Below are positions 9,871 through 20,597 of a stretch of DNA of 64,000 bases, in pieces (position 1 is the first letter of the stretch; every line of letters begins with the position of its first letter). The translations under genes and the position numbers were made by a program. The DNA is from Palaemon carinicauda (Eukaryota > Arthropoda > Malacostraca > Decapoda > Palaemonidae), in assembly GCF_036898095.1 (NCBI RefSeq), contig NC_090744.1:94863228-94927227 (forward strand), in the 5' to 3' direction. The notes beneath the pieces were generated by a model. The model was not told the origin of the DNA. It saw nothing but the letters and a program-made list of their open reading frames with translations, and ran no database searches.

Positions 9871-12050
9871 AGTCCAGGCCTCAGCCCCCAGCTGCAGTCA
9901 CCTCTGCCACCAGCGTTACAGGCATCGCCCCACGGGTGGACAAGTGGGAGGATTGCCCTCACTAGCGGGAGCAGCCTTGACCGCTACCTCTTCCTCCTTT
10001 GCCTCCTCTACTGTTCCTGCTTCCCATCGGCTGTTCTCGGGAAGGAAAGGGCTTCTTGGCAGAAGCCTTGGGACTGCCTGAGCTTCTTTTGTTCCCCTGC
10101 AGTCTGGATGTTTGTGGTTTCCTCAGTGGAGGAGCCAATCCGTAGAATCTAAAGGTCATCGCCATCTGAAGGAGAGAGTCCCTCACTCAACTTACTTTAG
10201 TGTTCCACAGCCCTCTCGACGTCTTCTGTTGAACAGTGATGAGCCCTCCAGTGATGAGCCCTCCATTGTCTTAGAAATTTGCTTATGGAACTTTTCTATT
10301 ATCGAGTCCCTTTGCCTGAGGATCAAGTTTGCCCACAAGGTGACCACTTGATGAGCAAGAAACTCCATGGTTCTGGTTTCCGACAATACAAAAGTTGCCA
10401 TGGACTTTCTAGCACGCTCTTGAGACCAGTCTTCCGTCCTGATGAGATGGCTCACTGACCCTAGCCACAGATCAAGCCACAAAGTTGCCTGCATGGCGAA
10501 CTTTGCGACCTTCTCAATATCTAGGTGACAGGAAGGCTAGAGAGTTTCTAGCATGATACGCCCCTCATCAAAGCTTCGATGACTGGTTCTAGAAGTAAGG
10601 CTGACAGTTTCTCTTCAGCTACCTCATAATACCTCCTCTGTTGGATGATAGGAGAGGTGGAAGCTTAGAGGAGTCACTGGCACATAGAGAATTCAAAGCT
10701 CCAGAGATCTGCGAGGCCTTCTTCCTGGGCCCCCTTCAACCCCCTTGATCAGGAGAAAGCTGAACTGGTTTTGAAGGGTCTCTGGGTGCTGTACAGATGG
10801 TCTAGTACCTTGTCCTTCCTTTCTGGCGGAGCTGTAAAAGGGTTGTCCAAGCCGTTGATGGCCCTCGTGCAGGCCAGCACCTGCCAGAACCTGTGGTCAG
10901 ATTCTCTCTGTTCGGCCTCCGAATATCTTAAACACTCTTCCCTGGAAAGAGTCATCATGCCTGGAATCATGGTCCTCATTCATAGGGGCCCAGGCTGAGT
11001 TGGAGTTGTCTTTGAGGTGCCTGTAAGATTCCCTAGATGACATGGGAGCCTCCTTTGTCGCCGTAGTTACCATCGATGCTGAAGAGCTGTGGGACCTTTC
11101 CTGAGGCTGGGACGATGTTCTAGCAGAGCGGTTTTTGGGACAGTCTTGGAATCCTTACTCTCCGTAGGGGGGGGAAGGAACTCTGCCAGAAGGTAAGGTC
11201 TTGCATTCTCCTTGCATCTGGAAGATTCGGAAGTATCTTTGAGTGAAGAGACTTGTGAAGGCTGCTCTAATACGTTGATGAAGCACACTGCCCTAGGGTG
11301 GCGACCTCGATGGGAGAGAGCCTGTAGGTCTTAGTCAGAGATCTCCTTAGGGGATCTCAAACCCTGGCCTGTAAGGGAGAGATGGGTGTTGCCTGGAAGA
11401 GGAATAGGATGCCTCTGCCTTCTACTCTTCTTGGTTGGCATAATGGGTGTGATCTCCAACTGGGAGAAATCCTGCTGCAACATTTCTGCGGCTCCAGGAG
11501 GGTTGCCCACCTTAGATCTAATTGGTGACACAATCATCAGGGGCTGACATTCATGAGATGGGATTGGAACGGAAGTCCTATGCCTTAGGTCGGACGGAGG
11601 AGAGGAGAGCTTCAAAGAAACCGAAGTATCCAATGGGATCCAAGATGTGCTGGTCAATGCTGCTAGTACATACTTACCTGTGGGAGTCTGCGTAGACCTG
11701 GTAACCATCAGACGAACCACTCTCACCCATTCGTTGAACCGAGGTGCAACCTTAATGAAGGCCAGCACTGAGGATGGAGTTTCTCTGAGAAGCCCACGGG
11801 CTGGAGATTTCCTACAAAGAGTCCATGATTTTGTCATCTGTTGGGAGAAAGAGGTCTCTTATCTGTCTGTATTGGGACCGGCATGCTGTCACACTCTATC
11901 TTGTTAGAACGAATCAGCGACCGTGAAGCTCTGGGAGAACACCTGATTCGATCACAGTGGATTGCATTTCTCTGTGCTGCTGCGTGGATGCGCGTTGCAG
12001 CGAGGTCACGTGTTGCTGGTTGATCACGTGCTGCTGGATGGCATTGCGTT
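9871..12050 (-). pseudogene. Family D gag relic, C-terminal part
   Basis: Several minus-strand fragments in different frames, with peptides related to the gag of families C and E. Examples are REECLRYSEAEQRESDHRFW near 10.9 kb, comparable to ESEHAFRQVLTLMRALN in family C, and METRTMEF-type sequence with LAHQVVTLWANLILRQRD near 10.3-10.4 kb, comparable to a block at 24.1 kb in family E. No single frame is open. Sequence resembling the gag low-complexity part stops near 12.05 kb and resumes near 21.0 kb. Confidence 0.5.
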
Positions 12051-12054
12051 GTAA

Positions 12055-13172
12055 AAGAAAAACCAGAAAGATTAAGGAAAATACAAATTATTTCAGATTT
12101 GTTGTAATTAATATTATTTTTCTTTTATTAATTTGTTGAGCTTTTATCTCAAAATACCTGTGTCTCATGACCCCTTTCTTTGTTTTTACAGAGTAATGGT
12201 GCCCTGCACCCAGCAGGGATCAGAGTTATAGAAACTTGTTTTAGATTAACTTCACTGAATCACCACTGCACTATCTTTTCCTTGTACTGAACTTTTGAGT
12301 CTTTTACTCTCTCATATCTGGTCTTGGCCCAACGATTTCCTGATTTCATCTTTCAACAATTGATTTACCCCCATCATTGCACATAATGGACAAATACAGA
12401 CCTTTAGTTTGTTAGTGTGCCCATGTACATAGACACGATTGTGCTATTTCATTCTTGGGGCTCAAATGTTGTGAAAAGTTCAGTTCTCAAAATAAAGGAA
12501 AAAGGGTTTGTTGACCCAGAACACTGCACACAGTAAGTGGACCTTTCAGTGAAATTACTGTAGAGTAGAGGCTGGATTCCACTTATCATGTGATTTTTAT
12601 TGTCTGCCCAGAATCCCTGACAGACCTTTCCCTGTCATAGTGTGGGTGCCTCTTTGCATATAGTGACACAATTGTCCCAGTATTAGGGTCATATATTAGG
12701 TCCCAGAAACAAGTAACCACAAAGTGGAGTAAAATATGTCAGAGTGGCCGTGAAAATTTAAGGACAGTCAATGTCCAGACCCTGCTTACTTATTGTGTAG
12801 ATAGTGGGCTGCAGTGGTGCAGGGTCCTCCTAAGCCTGAAGCTTTCTTATATACCTTGACTGTAAAGGCTCTGTTATGATGTTAATGCTTACAATACAGA
12901 TTTTGTATCTGGGACCCGATGGGATGATATTCTGAAGAAGGATTTTTATATTTTTCTTATCTTATTTTCTTAAATGTATGGCTTACTGTATAACCTGATC
13001 CTGGTGACTTTATACCATATAGTATGACACCTTTGGTTATTGTCAGTGTTTAATGGTATGTAAATCATTAGGATTTTAACATTTTCATAGATATCATAAC
13101 TTAATGTGGAATCATGTGTTTTTTTCAAAATTCATACATAATTTCCATCTTTATTTTTCCATTCGGAAATAT
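12055..13172. other. AT-rich block inside the split family D gag, no gene seen
   Basis: About 1.1 kb of AT-rich sequence that is not gag-like. With 20.6-21.0 kb it flanks family A and is probably part of an earlier insertion into family D or of another unclassified transposon. I see no convincing ORF, RNA gene or terminal repeat. Confidence 0.4.
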
Positions 13173-13478
13173 AAAAGGGATTTTGACGTAGGAAAAATCT
13201 ATTTCTGGGCGAAGGACCTGTGCCGCCCAGTGAATAAGCTCCATTTAGCACTTATTCTTAGGTAATTTACTGCTAAATATACCAGAGAAAAAATGTAAAG
13301 GAGTGCTAGGTTAACTAGCTCGCTCACCTATTGGTGTCGGTATAAAATTGGGCGTATAATCCAGAGGTCCCGCACTATTTAGATTCATCCACGACAGAAA
13401 CCCCAATAGAGGAGAGCCGTTCAACCTCACTCGGTACTACTAACAATGCATCCGCTCAGAACCCAACTCCTTAGCACC
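13173..13478 (-). repeat. Family A left inverted terminal repeat
   Basis: Begins AAAAGGGATTTTGACGTAGG and ends near CAGAACCCAACTCCTTAGC. The inner part is the reverse complement of 20324-20590. The outermost 40 bp differ between the two ends, as is usual for DIRS. Confidence 0.85.
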
Positions 13479-13516
13479 CAAAGTTTGGGGACTCCAAGGG
13501 AGAGGAGCTGGGAGGG

Positions 13517-13608
13517 TTCACTGGGCGGCACAGGTCCTTCGCCCAGAAATAGATTTTTCCTACGTCAAAATCCCTTTTCTGGGCTCGAACCTGTGCCGCC
13601 CAGTGAAT
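13517..13608 (-). repeat. Family A internal complementary region
   Basis: TTCACTGGGCGGCACAGGTC up to CGTCAAAATCCCTTTT is the exact reverse complement of the left element end. It continues directly into CTGGGCTCGAACCTGTGCCG, the reverse complement of the right element end. The joint at about 13577 shows that the circular form would read CCCAGAAAAGGG. Confidence 0.85.
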
Positions 13609-13912
13609 CTATACAAGAGAAAATGTCACCAAACTTGCAAAATAAAGGAAAAAACATAAGCGTAAGGGAAATACAGGATGCTTTTAATCAGAGATGAGTA
13701 CCAAAAAACAATTATAAGGGTATCTTAAATATGAACATAAATCCAATAAGGTAGGTATAATAATGCCGTGAGTGATAATATATACAGATACTCAGGAGTA
13801 TAAAATTTACAAATATAATAACAGTATTCAGGTGCGAGACCAACGAATACAATAGGGTATAAATGAGGCAGGTAAGAGGGAGAGATAAAGAGTCAAGGCA
13901 TTAACCTGTGAG

Positions 13913-15230
13913 TTACTTGGGAGTAACTACGCTCCCTGCGGCTACTGTAGAAAATTTTAGGGCTTCCAAATGTTTAAGGTAGTGTTTCTTGAACACTGAC
14001 GGTGATTTCCACCCTGTATACCTGGAAAGGTCTGTAAAATTCATGTGGTGAAAGAAGTTCACCGAGGTAGCAACCGCCCTGATATCATGTGCAAGAGGAA
14101 AAGAGTCAGGGTTAGCTTGTTTAATAAAATACAAGATTTGTTGCCTGATCCCTTTAATAGTAATGGTACCGCCTTGTTCTCTAACGAATAGAGGCCCCGA
14201 GGAGTTAGAGGAGGTCCGGGATAAATAAGACCTAAGAGTAGTAACAGGGCACAGAGACAGATCTTGCGTGAGGGGAACAATTTTCCAGGAAGACCATCTG
14301 TTTTGAGGGTCTTCGTTCTTAGCCAAAAAGAATTTGTTAGGAGAAAGAAGGACCTCTCCCGAAGGCAGGAAGTCAATATGACCCGGGTCTCTCGACAAGG
14401 CTGCCAATTCAGAAATTCTTGCCCCGGAAGCCAAGCTCACCAGGAAAAGTGTTTTCCTGAGAAGGGGAATGTAATCACAAGAACTGTTAATGGTATCAGA
14501 AGCCAATTTGAGTACGTCATTAAGGAACCAGGTCACCGGGGTAGGACGAGTAACCGGTTTCAGTCTGGCACAAGCTTTCGGAATTGAAGCTAACAAAGAG
14601 TCGGTTAAGTCTATGTTAAAACCCACTAGGAAGATCTTTTTCAGAGCCGATTTAATAGTGGTGATAGTATTGGCTGCCAGACCTGATTCTAATAAAGATC
14701 TAAAGAAAGTGACTGTAAGGTTCAAGTTCATACAGTTCACGTCTGAGTCTATTAAAAATTTTGCCAACTTTTTAACTGCAGAGTCATACTGGCGGATGGT
14801 GGAATCCCGTTTATCCGATTCTAGGAACAAGGTGTTTTGGGGATCAATATTGGCACCATGCATAGCCGCAAACTTCATAAAGTCCATAAAGTTAGGGCGC
14901 TCTGAATGTTTGAGAAAGCGTACACAACGCGTGTTTGTACTATCTGAGACAGAACCGGATTGGGTATCGGGTGAGGGTATAGTCTCAACTCTCGCAGGAG
15001 AGGATACCAGTTGCTCTTGGGCCAGTTGGGTGCGACCAAGGCTACTTGTCCCTTGAAGGATCTCAGTTTGTCTAGAACTTTCAGCAAAAGATTCACCGGG
15101 GGAAAGAGATAAATCCTTTCCCAGGTGTCCCAATTCTGTGACATGGCGTCTGTGGCGTAAGCCTGAGGGTCTAGATTGGGAGCCACATATACTCTCAATT
15201 TGTGGTTGGATTCCGTGGCGAAGAGGTCCA
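13913..15230 (-). CDS. Family A tyrosine recombinase
   Basis: Site-specific recombinase thought to integrate the circular DIRS DNA. The open frame extends to 15568, but its first part is RNase H sequence, so the true start is probably within 14.8-15.2 kb. The N-terminal SAM-like DNA-binding part carries RDSTIRQYDSAVKKLAKFL and the core KTLFLVSLASGARISELAAL with the first catalytic Arg. HDIRAVATS supplies the HxxR pair, about 58 residues before the end. SRYTGWKSPSVFKKHYLKHL has the Trp and the nucleophilic Tyr. All catalytic positions are present and the C-terminus is complete (ends VVTPK). It overlaps the end of the RT gene and is followed by about 300 bp to the ICR. Confidence 0.78.
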
Positions 15231-16963
15231 CTTGGAGACCGGGAACCTGAGAGAGAATCCACCGAAATGACTTTTAGATCGAGTGACCATTCCGATTCTA
15301 GAGGGGAGGTCCGGGACAGGGCGTCTGCCACTACATTCCGGACTCCCGCCAGGTGGACAGCTGAAAGATGCCAACGGTTCAAGGCTGCTAGGGAGAATAT
15401 GGCTACTAGAACATGGTTCAGAGGCCCTGACTTTGACCCGCCTCTGTTGAGGCAGCGGACCACCACTTCGCTGTCGAGGACCAGACGTTTCTTGGGAAGA
15501 GCGAGACGTTTCAGGGTTAGAAGAACTGCCATGGCCTCTAGCACATTGATGTGAAATTGGCGGAACAAGGGAGTCCAAAGACCTTGAACTTTCTTGAGCT
15601 GAGAATAACCGCCCCAACCTCATAAGGATGCGTCCGTGTGAATGATTAATTTCGGAGGCGGAAATCGAAGGGGAACTGACTTTGACAGACTGTTTGCTCT
15701 TGTCCAAGGAAGAAGTCTTTCCCGTAGAATGGGAGGAAGGCGGACTTTCCTGTCCCGGAGCTTCCGGTTCGCCCTCGAACGCCAGACACGATTGATATCT
15801 TTCAATTTTGCCTTCAGAAGAAGATCCGTCACTGAGGCAAACTGAAGGGACCCCAGAATCCTCTCTTGGAGTCGTCTGGAACTTACTTTGTCTTTGAGAA
15901 AGCGTTTGGTGTTCCTTGCAATCTCTAACCTCTTGGGTCTGGGAAGACACAGAGTATGAGATATAAGATCCCATTGCAGGCCGAGCCATTGGAACTTCGA
16001 TTTTGGAAGAAGACGGGACTTCTTGAAGTTGATCTGGAAGCCTAGAGATTGAAGATAATGGATGACTTTGTGAGTGGCTTTTAGGCAATTTTGGGAGGTG
16101 TCTGACCAAATGAGCCAGTCGTCCAGATAGGCTACTACTTGAATCCCTTGATTCCTGAGTTCCTGAACAGCGACTTCTGCTAACTTTGTGAAGATCCTTG
16201 GGGCGATGTTGAGCCCGAAAGGCATCACCTTGAAGGAGTAACTTTTGTCCCCTAAGCGAAAGCCTAGGTACGGACGGAAGTGTCTCGCTATCGGGAAGTG
16301 ATAATAGGCGTCTGTAAGATCGATAGAGGTGGTGACGGCCCCACGGGGAAGTAAGGTCCGCACCTGCGAGACGGTAAGCATTCGAAACTTGTCGCATTGA
16401 ATGGACAAGTTGAGAAGGGATAGGTCTAGAATCACTCTTCTCTTGTCTGAATCCTTCTTCGGGACACTGAACAGCCGACCTTGAAACTTCAGGTGTTTCG
16501 TTTCTTGTACGGCGTTCTTTTGTAAAAGATCCTGGACAAATTCGACCAGGTCCGGAGTGGAATGTTGACGAAATTTGTTCGGAGGAGGAGGTCCTTGAAT
16601 CCAACTCCACCCCAGTCCCTTGGAGATGATACTGAACGCCCAGGGACTGAACCTCCATTTGTTGCGGAAGGCATAGAGCCTCCCCCCTACCTGCTGCACC
16701 TCAGTATTGGTTTGAGGAGTTGCCTCCACGTCCGCCTCGGAAGTTCTTTCCTCTGCGAAAAGCTCTTCCCCTGCCTTTGTTCTGGTTAGAACCACGGTGG
16801 TAGCCTCTACCTCTACCATAACTCTGGGAAGAGCTATGAGCCTCATACGACTGGTTAAAGGCAGGAGAAGTGGCGGAGGCACCAGAAAGCTGGCTCTTAG
16901 GAAGCAGAACGGTGACATAGTCGTCCGAAGGAGCCTGAGAGGTGGAAGGCTGTGCCGGGGCAA
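14875..16963 (-). pseudogene. Family A reverse transcriptase/RNase H, two lesions
   Basis: RT converting element RNA to DNA. The frame opens upstream of 16963, inside gag. Palm motifs are SIDLTDAYYHFPI, VMPFGLNIAPRIFTKL and the catalytic QVVAYLDDWLIWSD. RNase H starts at LIIHTDASL, where a TGA at 15620-15622 interrupts it. The same frame resumes at once (GWGGYSQLKKVQGLW) and continues to NVVADALSR. A second lesion is one extra base in the A-run at 15272-15275 (plus-strand TTTT). After it the conserved post-RNase H block (VDLFATESNHKLRVYVAP, then FPPVNLLLKVLDKL) runs in a different frame to the stop at 14875. Otherwise well preserved, so inactivation seems recent. Confidence 0.75.
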
Positions 16964-18770
16964 CAGGAGATGGGGGAAGAGGCAGCCGGAAAATGGGCGA
17001 ACCAGTCTGCTGTTGCCTGAACTGGGTGGAAGTATATGGACGGAGCTTCTTCCTACCCCGGGCTTGGTAATTTGCAGGGTCAGATTTACGTTTAGGAGTC
17101 AAACCCCAACGGGCTTTAAGGCTCTGGTTGACTCTAGTGGCCTCCGCCAAGACTTCCTCTACAAGGTCCTCAGGGAAGAGGTTTGAACCCCAACAGGAGG
17201 ACCGGATCAGCTTATTAGGTTCATGCCTAATAGTCGCCTCTGCCAGGACATGTTTGCGACACTTGCGTTTAGCAGTAGCGAAGTCATACAGGTCATAGTA
17301 TAATGACTGCAACGTAGCCTTGTTGAGAGATTTAAAAATACTCTCAGTATCGTAAGTCAAGGCTATCGACTCCGTGGAAGTGGCCAGGTTCAGAGTACGG
17401 CCAACGCGTAGGCGAGAATCATACTCCTGTTTAATGAGGGATTCCGGGAGACGGGGAAGCCGCTCACTAAACATTACCGAAGCACAGTCTGCTGCTAGCT
17501 TTCCAGAGGTAAATGTGGTATGGACGTTGTCCCAACACTCAATGCCTGAAGGAAGAAGGAGGGAGATTGGATCCACCTCTCGGATGGGAGGCAAGGGCTT
17601 CTCCTCCAGAGCATATTGGAAGGCAAGCTCTGCTACCTTATTGACACATGGAGTCACGGTGTTTTTGTCCATTAGGAACATTGTAAAGGAGCTCTTATAA
17701 GGCGTCAACATAGTGTTGGTGCAGCCGATGTCATTCAGGAATCTGGCCCACACAGATTGGGCCTGCTCTTTTGGGAAGATGACTGTCTCCTTGGGGACCT
17801 TGTCTAACCGAACCAAAGCTTCCTCGGTAAGCCAGGCATAACCATGAAATGGAAATGCCAGACCAGGAGGAAAGAATTCAAAGTCCTCTAGGGGACGAGT
17901 GCCAAGACCCTCCAAAGTTAACATTCCGTCTGAGAACGGGGAATGAAGAGCCATACGCCAAGGGTTGTTTTTGGCAAACTGCGGGAGCTTAGAGGCATCC
18001 GGGATGAGAGAGCTTTGGACCCGCTCCGGAGCACCTTGCTCTAATGCCCCAAGTCTCTGACCGATGTTAGAGAACATCGTGTCCATCTTAGACTGTATCT
18101 CTGATACAAACTTAGCCTGCATCTCCGACACGATGCGAAGCATGGCTGATTCGGAAAGGCCCGGGCTAGCAGCAGGTGTCGCGGAATGAACTCCCGGGTC
18201 GCGAGACTTAGAGGAGGAGCCAGAAGCCTTAGATGACAGGTTTGTATTCTGTTTAGAACCATGAGAAGCCTTATGAGGCTTATGAACTTTAGGTAAGGTT
18301 CTAGACTTATTCTTGGGGGGAACCGGGTGTGATCGTTGGGACGAATCACGGTCCCCAGAAAAACCATGAAAGGAAGAGCGATCAGAAGAAGAAGAAAGAG
18401 AGGGGCTGAGGATAGGAATCTCAGCGCCAGAAACACCTGCCTCACTTACCACCCTACCTGTATCTGGATCATCCAATAACATGGGTTCCACGTCAAGGTT
18501 CATGGAGGCAACATTGTCTTCTAGATCTCCGGGGGCGTCCGACGGATCCTGCTCTGGATCAATAAACCCCGCTATGGTGGCATCAATGTGGGCAATGATG
18601 GGAGCTGCAACATGCCTAGCCACAGCGGCTGAAGACTTGGCGTTGGGGTAAATCAAGGAACAGTAGTCCTCGGAGAGGACGTACGGCCGCTTGGACTTCA
18701 CGTTCCGGGCAAAACCACCAACCCACACTTTCAGTGTGGCCCGAGCCGCAGACTTTTGCTCCGGGGATGC
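16701..18770 (-). CDS. Family A gag, exon after the 134-bp intron
   Basis: Main gag exon, about 690 codons, ending at 16701. It starts directly after an acceptor (TATTATTTCAG) with ASPEQKSAARATLKVWVGGF in frame with the upstream exon. It contains an acidic region, a Ser/Lys-rich linker, then a conserved block (NNPWRMALHSPFSDGMLTLE, FEFFPPGLAFPFHGYAW). The C-terminus is rich in Gly and Arg (RGRGYHRGSNQNKGRGRAFR and RGGRGG), typical of nucleic-acid binding. The 3' end overlaps the RT frame by about 260 bp, so RT is presumably made by frameshift or reinitiation. No internal stop. Confidence 0.75.
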   Translation of the reverse strand, partial: ASPEQKSAARATLKVWVGGFARNVKSKRPYVLSEDYCSLIYPNAKSSAAVARHVAAPIIAHIDATIAGFIDPEQDPSDAPGDLEDNVASMNLDVEPMLLDDPDTGRVVSEAGVSGAEIPILSPSLSSSSDRSSFHGFSGDRDSSQRSHPVPPKNKSRTLPKVHKPHKASHGSKQNTNLSSKASGSSSKSRDPGVHSATPAASPGLSESAMLRIVSEMQAKFVSEIQSKMDTMFSNIGQRLGALEQGAPERVQSSLIPDASKLPQFAKNNPWRMALHSPFSDGMLTLEGLGTRPLEDFEFFPPGLAFPFHGYAWLTEEALVRLDKVPKETVIFPKEQAQSVWARFLNDIGCTNTMLTPYKSSFTMFLMDKNTVTPCVNKVAELAFQYALEEKPLPPIREVDPISLLLPSGIECWDNVHTTFTSGKLAADCASVMFSERLPRLPESLIKQEYDSRLRVGRTLNLATSTESIALTYDTESIFKSLNKATLQSLYYDLYDFATAKRKCRKHVLAEATIRHEPNKLIRSSCWGSNLFPEDLVEEVLAEATRVNQSLKARWGLTPKRKSDPANYQARGRKKLRPYTSTQFRQQQTGSPIFRLPLPPSPVAPAQPSTSQAPSDDYVTVLLPKSQLSGASATSPAFNQSYEAHSSSQSYGRGRGYHRGSNQNKGRGRAFRRGKNFRGGRGGNSSNQY

Positions 18771-18904
18771 CTGAAATAATAGTGGGAATTATAAAAGGGC
18801 AGACTCCCAGTGGTCCTTCTAGACCATAGATATCTTACTAAATAGTGTATGTATGCCAAAAAAGGTAAGATAAATAAGAAAGCAACATAGCCAACGGGAC
18901 TCAC
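18771..18904 (-). other. Spliceosomal intron in family A gag
   Basis: 134 bp on the minus strand with donor TCT|GTGAGTCC and acceptor TTATTTCAG|GCATCC. It is phase 0: the exons join ...TTLGSDS to ASPEQKS... without a frame change. Unspliced reading continues as VSPVGYVAFLF into hydrophobic intron translation and a stop near 18731, which argues that the spliced form is the real product. Confidence 0.75.
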
Positions 18905-19075
18905 AGAGTCAGATCCAAGGGTGGTAACGAGGTCAAAACAGACCACACAGTTATCCGGGTGCCATACCACGACATCCTCCAGCTGCACACCGCAGAGGGC
19001 GTGAGACCGACAGACGGTATGGCCGCAGGGCTGATGTAGAACAGCTGCACAGGCTGTCGTCTGACAATGCACCAT
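18905..19075 (-). CDS. Family A gag, Cys/His exon
   Basis: Encodes 57 residues from ATG 19073-19075: MVHCQTTACAAVL, then HQPCGHTVCRSHALCG, then a WHPDNCVVCFDL block. Cys4, Cys9, Cys17, His19, Cys22, His25, Cys28, His39, Cys43 and Cys46 form a probable zinc-binding module. The position and spacing resemble the N-terminal Cys/His module of the family B to E gags. The ATG is preceded by CTATTCTTTTTATAG, a good acceptor, so a further upstream exon may exist and this ATG may not be the real start. Confidence 0.65.
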
Positions 19076-19102
19076 CTATAAAAAGAATAGTATATGAGAA
19101 AC

Positions 19103-19245
19103 TGTAATTCTCTTAAGTAGGGGCGGGTCCGGAGGACCCGGGCCTAACATAAGCTTAACACAAGATTAGGGCTTAACTGTAATATTCTTAAGTAGGGGCG
19201 GGTCCGGAGGACCCGGCCTAAACATAAGTCTAGCTTAAGACTAAA
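19103..19245. repeat. Two tandem GC-hairpin units in the family A leader
   Basis: Two copies, 75 bp apart, of TTCTTAAGTAGGGGCGGGTC followed by CGGAGGACCCGG. Each contains the self-complementary CGGGTCCGGAGGACCCG. They lie just upstream of the gag exon. Confidence 0.65.
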
Positions 19246-20221
19246 GTATAGCCATCCATTCCGGTCGAGCCGGGAGTATAAAAAAGGATGCAACAACAAA
19301 AAATTAAGACACAGGGTGTCTGATTTCCCGGGGCGAGGCTAAGCCCCGGGCCGGGAAATAAAAGTATCCAAAACCAATTCGTATAGGAACTCCGGGGTAG
19401 TGATCTGTCATATAATCATCATAGGAACTGTTATAAATTAAATAGGGGGCGGAACTGTAGATAAGAACCGCCAACGGAACCCAGAGGGTTTCATATAACA
19501 TAAACCAGTGTGATAAGTGAATATAAAATAGGGTGCACCGGGATCCAACTCTGTTGACCGGTGGCCAACCAGACTAGACAGAGCCGAACCCGCCGGGACA
19601 CCCGGAGGACAAAGTCCATAAACACTGAACTACCCCCTCTACATGGAGGGAAGGCAACGGTCCCCTAGGGGAGAGGGGGAGAGAAGCCTAGCCACCCACC
19701 TAGCTAGAGGGGGAGCATGGGGGAGGATCACGTGATACGGAGCAGCAGGGCTACCAACTGACGATCCCCAACCAGACAGATCAAACGGAGTAATAGCACA
19801 ATATTCATTATAATAGTAATAGCGTTGATAATATAAAATAAACACATAAAAATTTTTGGGCAAGGCATGCAACATAATAATTAAATCACAAAAGACACAC
19901 CTGATGGCTTAAAAGATAACATTGCCGCCTAGCACGAAGGTCGGCAGCCATAACGATACGTAAATGATATCGGCCCAAAATTTGAACCACGAGGGTTCTA
20001 AACGCTAAATAATGAATATCCATAATAACAAATAAAATTTAATAATAAAAATAATACATATAGTAACACCGCGAGTGAAACTAAAAGCTCTCAAAACAGG
20101 AGTACCAACTGTAAATGGAATCAAGCAAGATCGGTATGAACGAAGAGAATACACTCCTATAATTCAAATATTAGACGATCTAGGTTGCTCAAAACACAGC
20201 AAAACACAGCTTGGTACTTAA

Positions 20222-20260
20222 CTTAGACGGTGTCTCCAGGGAAACCGACGAAGAAGCCAT
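20222..20260 (-). promoter_or_regulatory. Possible first gag exon of family A
   Basis: The ATG at 20258-20260 opens MASSSVSLETPSK and is followed by a donor-like GTTAAGT. The truncated family A relative at 4071 has the same arrangement (MSNILEIPAPK then GTTGAGT), and the intact family B gag begins with a similar short lead (MSDTSQVPK) directly before its Cys module. Splicing straight to 19075 would not keep the frame at the exact GT-AG borders, so a middle exon or a lesion is needed. Confidence 0.3.
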
Positions 20261-20323
20261 AATCCAAAGAAAATAAGCGAAAAAACGAGAGCACAACAAA
20301 AAAGCGGGTTACACACAAGACGT

Positions 20324-20597
20324 GCTAAAAGGAGTTGGGTTCTGAGCGGATGCATTGTTAGTAGTACCGAGTGAGGTTGAACGGCTCTCCTCTATTGGGG
20401 TTTCTGTCGTGGATGAATCTAAATAGTGCGGGACCTCTGGATTATACGCCCAATTTTATACCGACACCAATAGGTAAGCGAGCTAGTTAACCTAGCACTC
20501 CTTTACATTTTTTCTCTGGTATATTTAGCAGTAAATTACCTAAGAATAAGTGCTAAATGGAGCTTATTCACTGGGCGGCACAGGTTCGAGCCCAGAA
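20324..20597 (-). repeat. Family A right inverted terminal repeat
   Basis: Reverse complement of the left ITR from GGAGTTGGGTTCTGAGCGG to CACTGGGCGGCACAGGTTCG, ending AGCCCAG followed by A/T-rich flank. Confidence 0.85.

Larger units (their letters stand above)
13173..20597 (-). mobile_element. Family A DIRS retrotransposon, nearly complete
   Basis: Full structure of about 7.4 kb in minus orientation. A right ITR (20.32-20.60 kb) comes first, followed by a leader with tandem hairpins, gag with an intron, RT/RNase H, YR, the ICR (13517-13608) and a left ITR (13.17-13.48 kb). The ITRs match in reverse complement over about 270 bp. No target duplication is visible: the left junction is ATATAAAAGGG and the right junction is CCCAGAAATTTTT. 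YR and gag are open, while the RT frame carries one stop and one frameshift, so this copy looks recently inactivated. Confidence 0.85.

Noticed and set aside
12160..12240. A possible acceptor (TTTGTTTTTACAG) and exon in the AT-rich block
   Set aside because: No open reading frame with protein character follows and no donor was found.
15195..16658. A 487-codon minus-strand open frame in family A
   Set aside because: Overlaps the RT palm in another frame and is Ser-rich without motifs; the RT frame has the YLDD and other conserved blocks.
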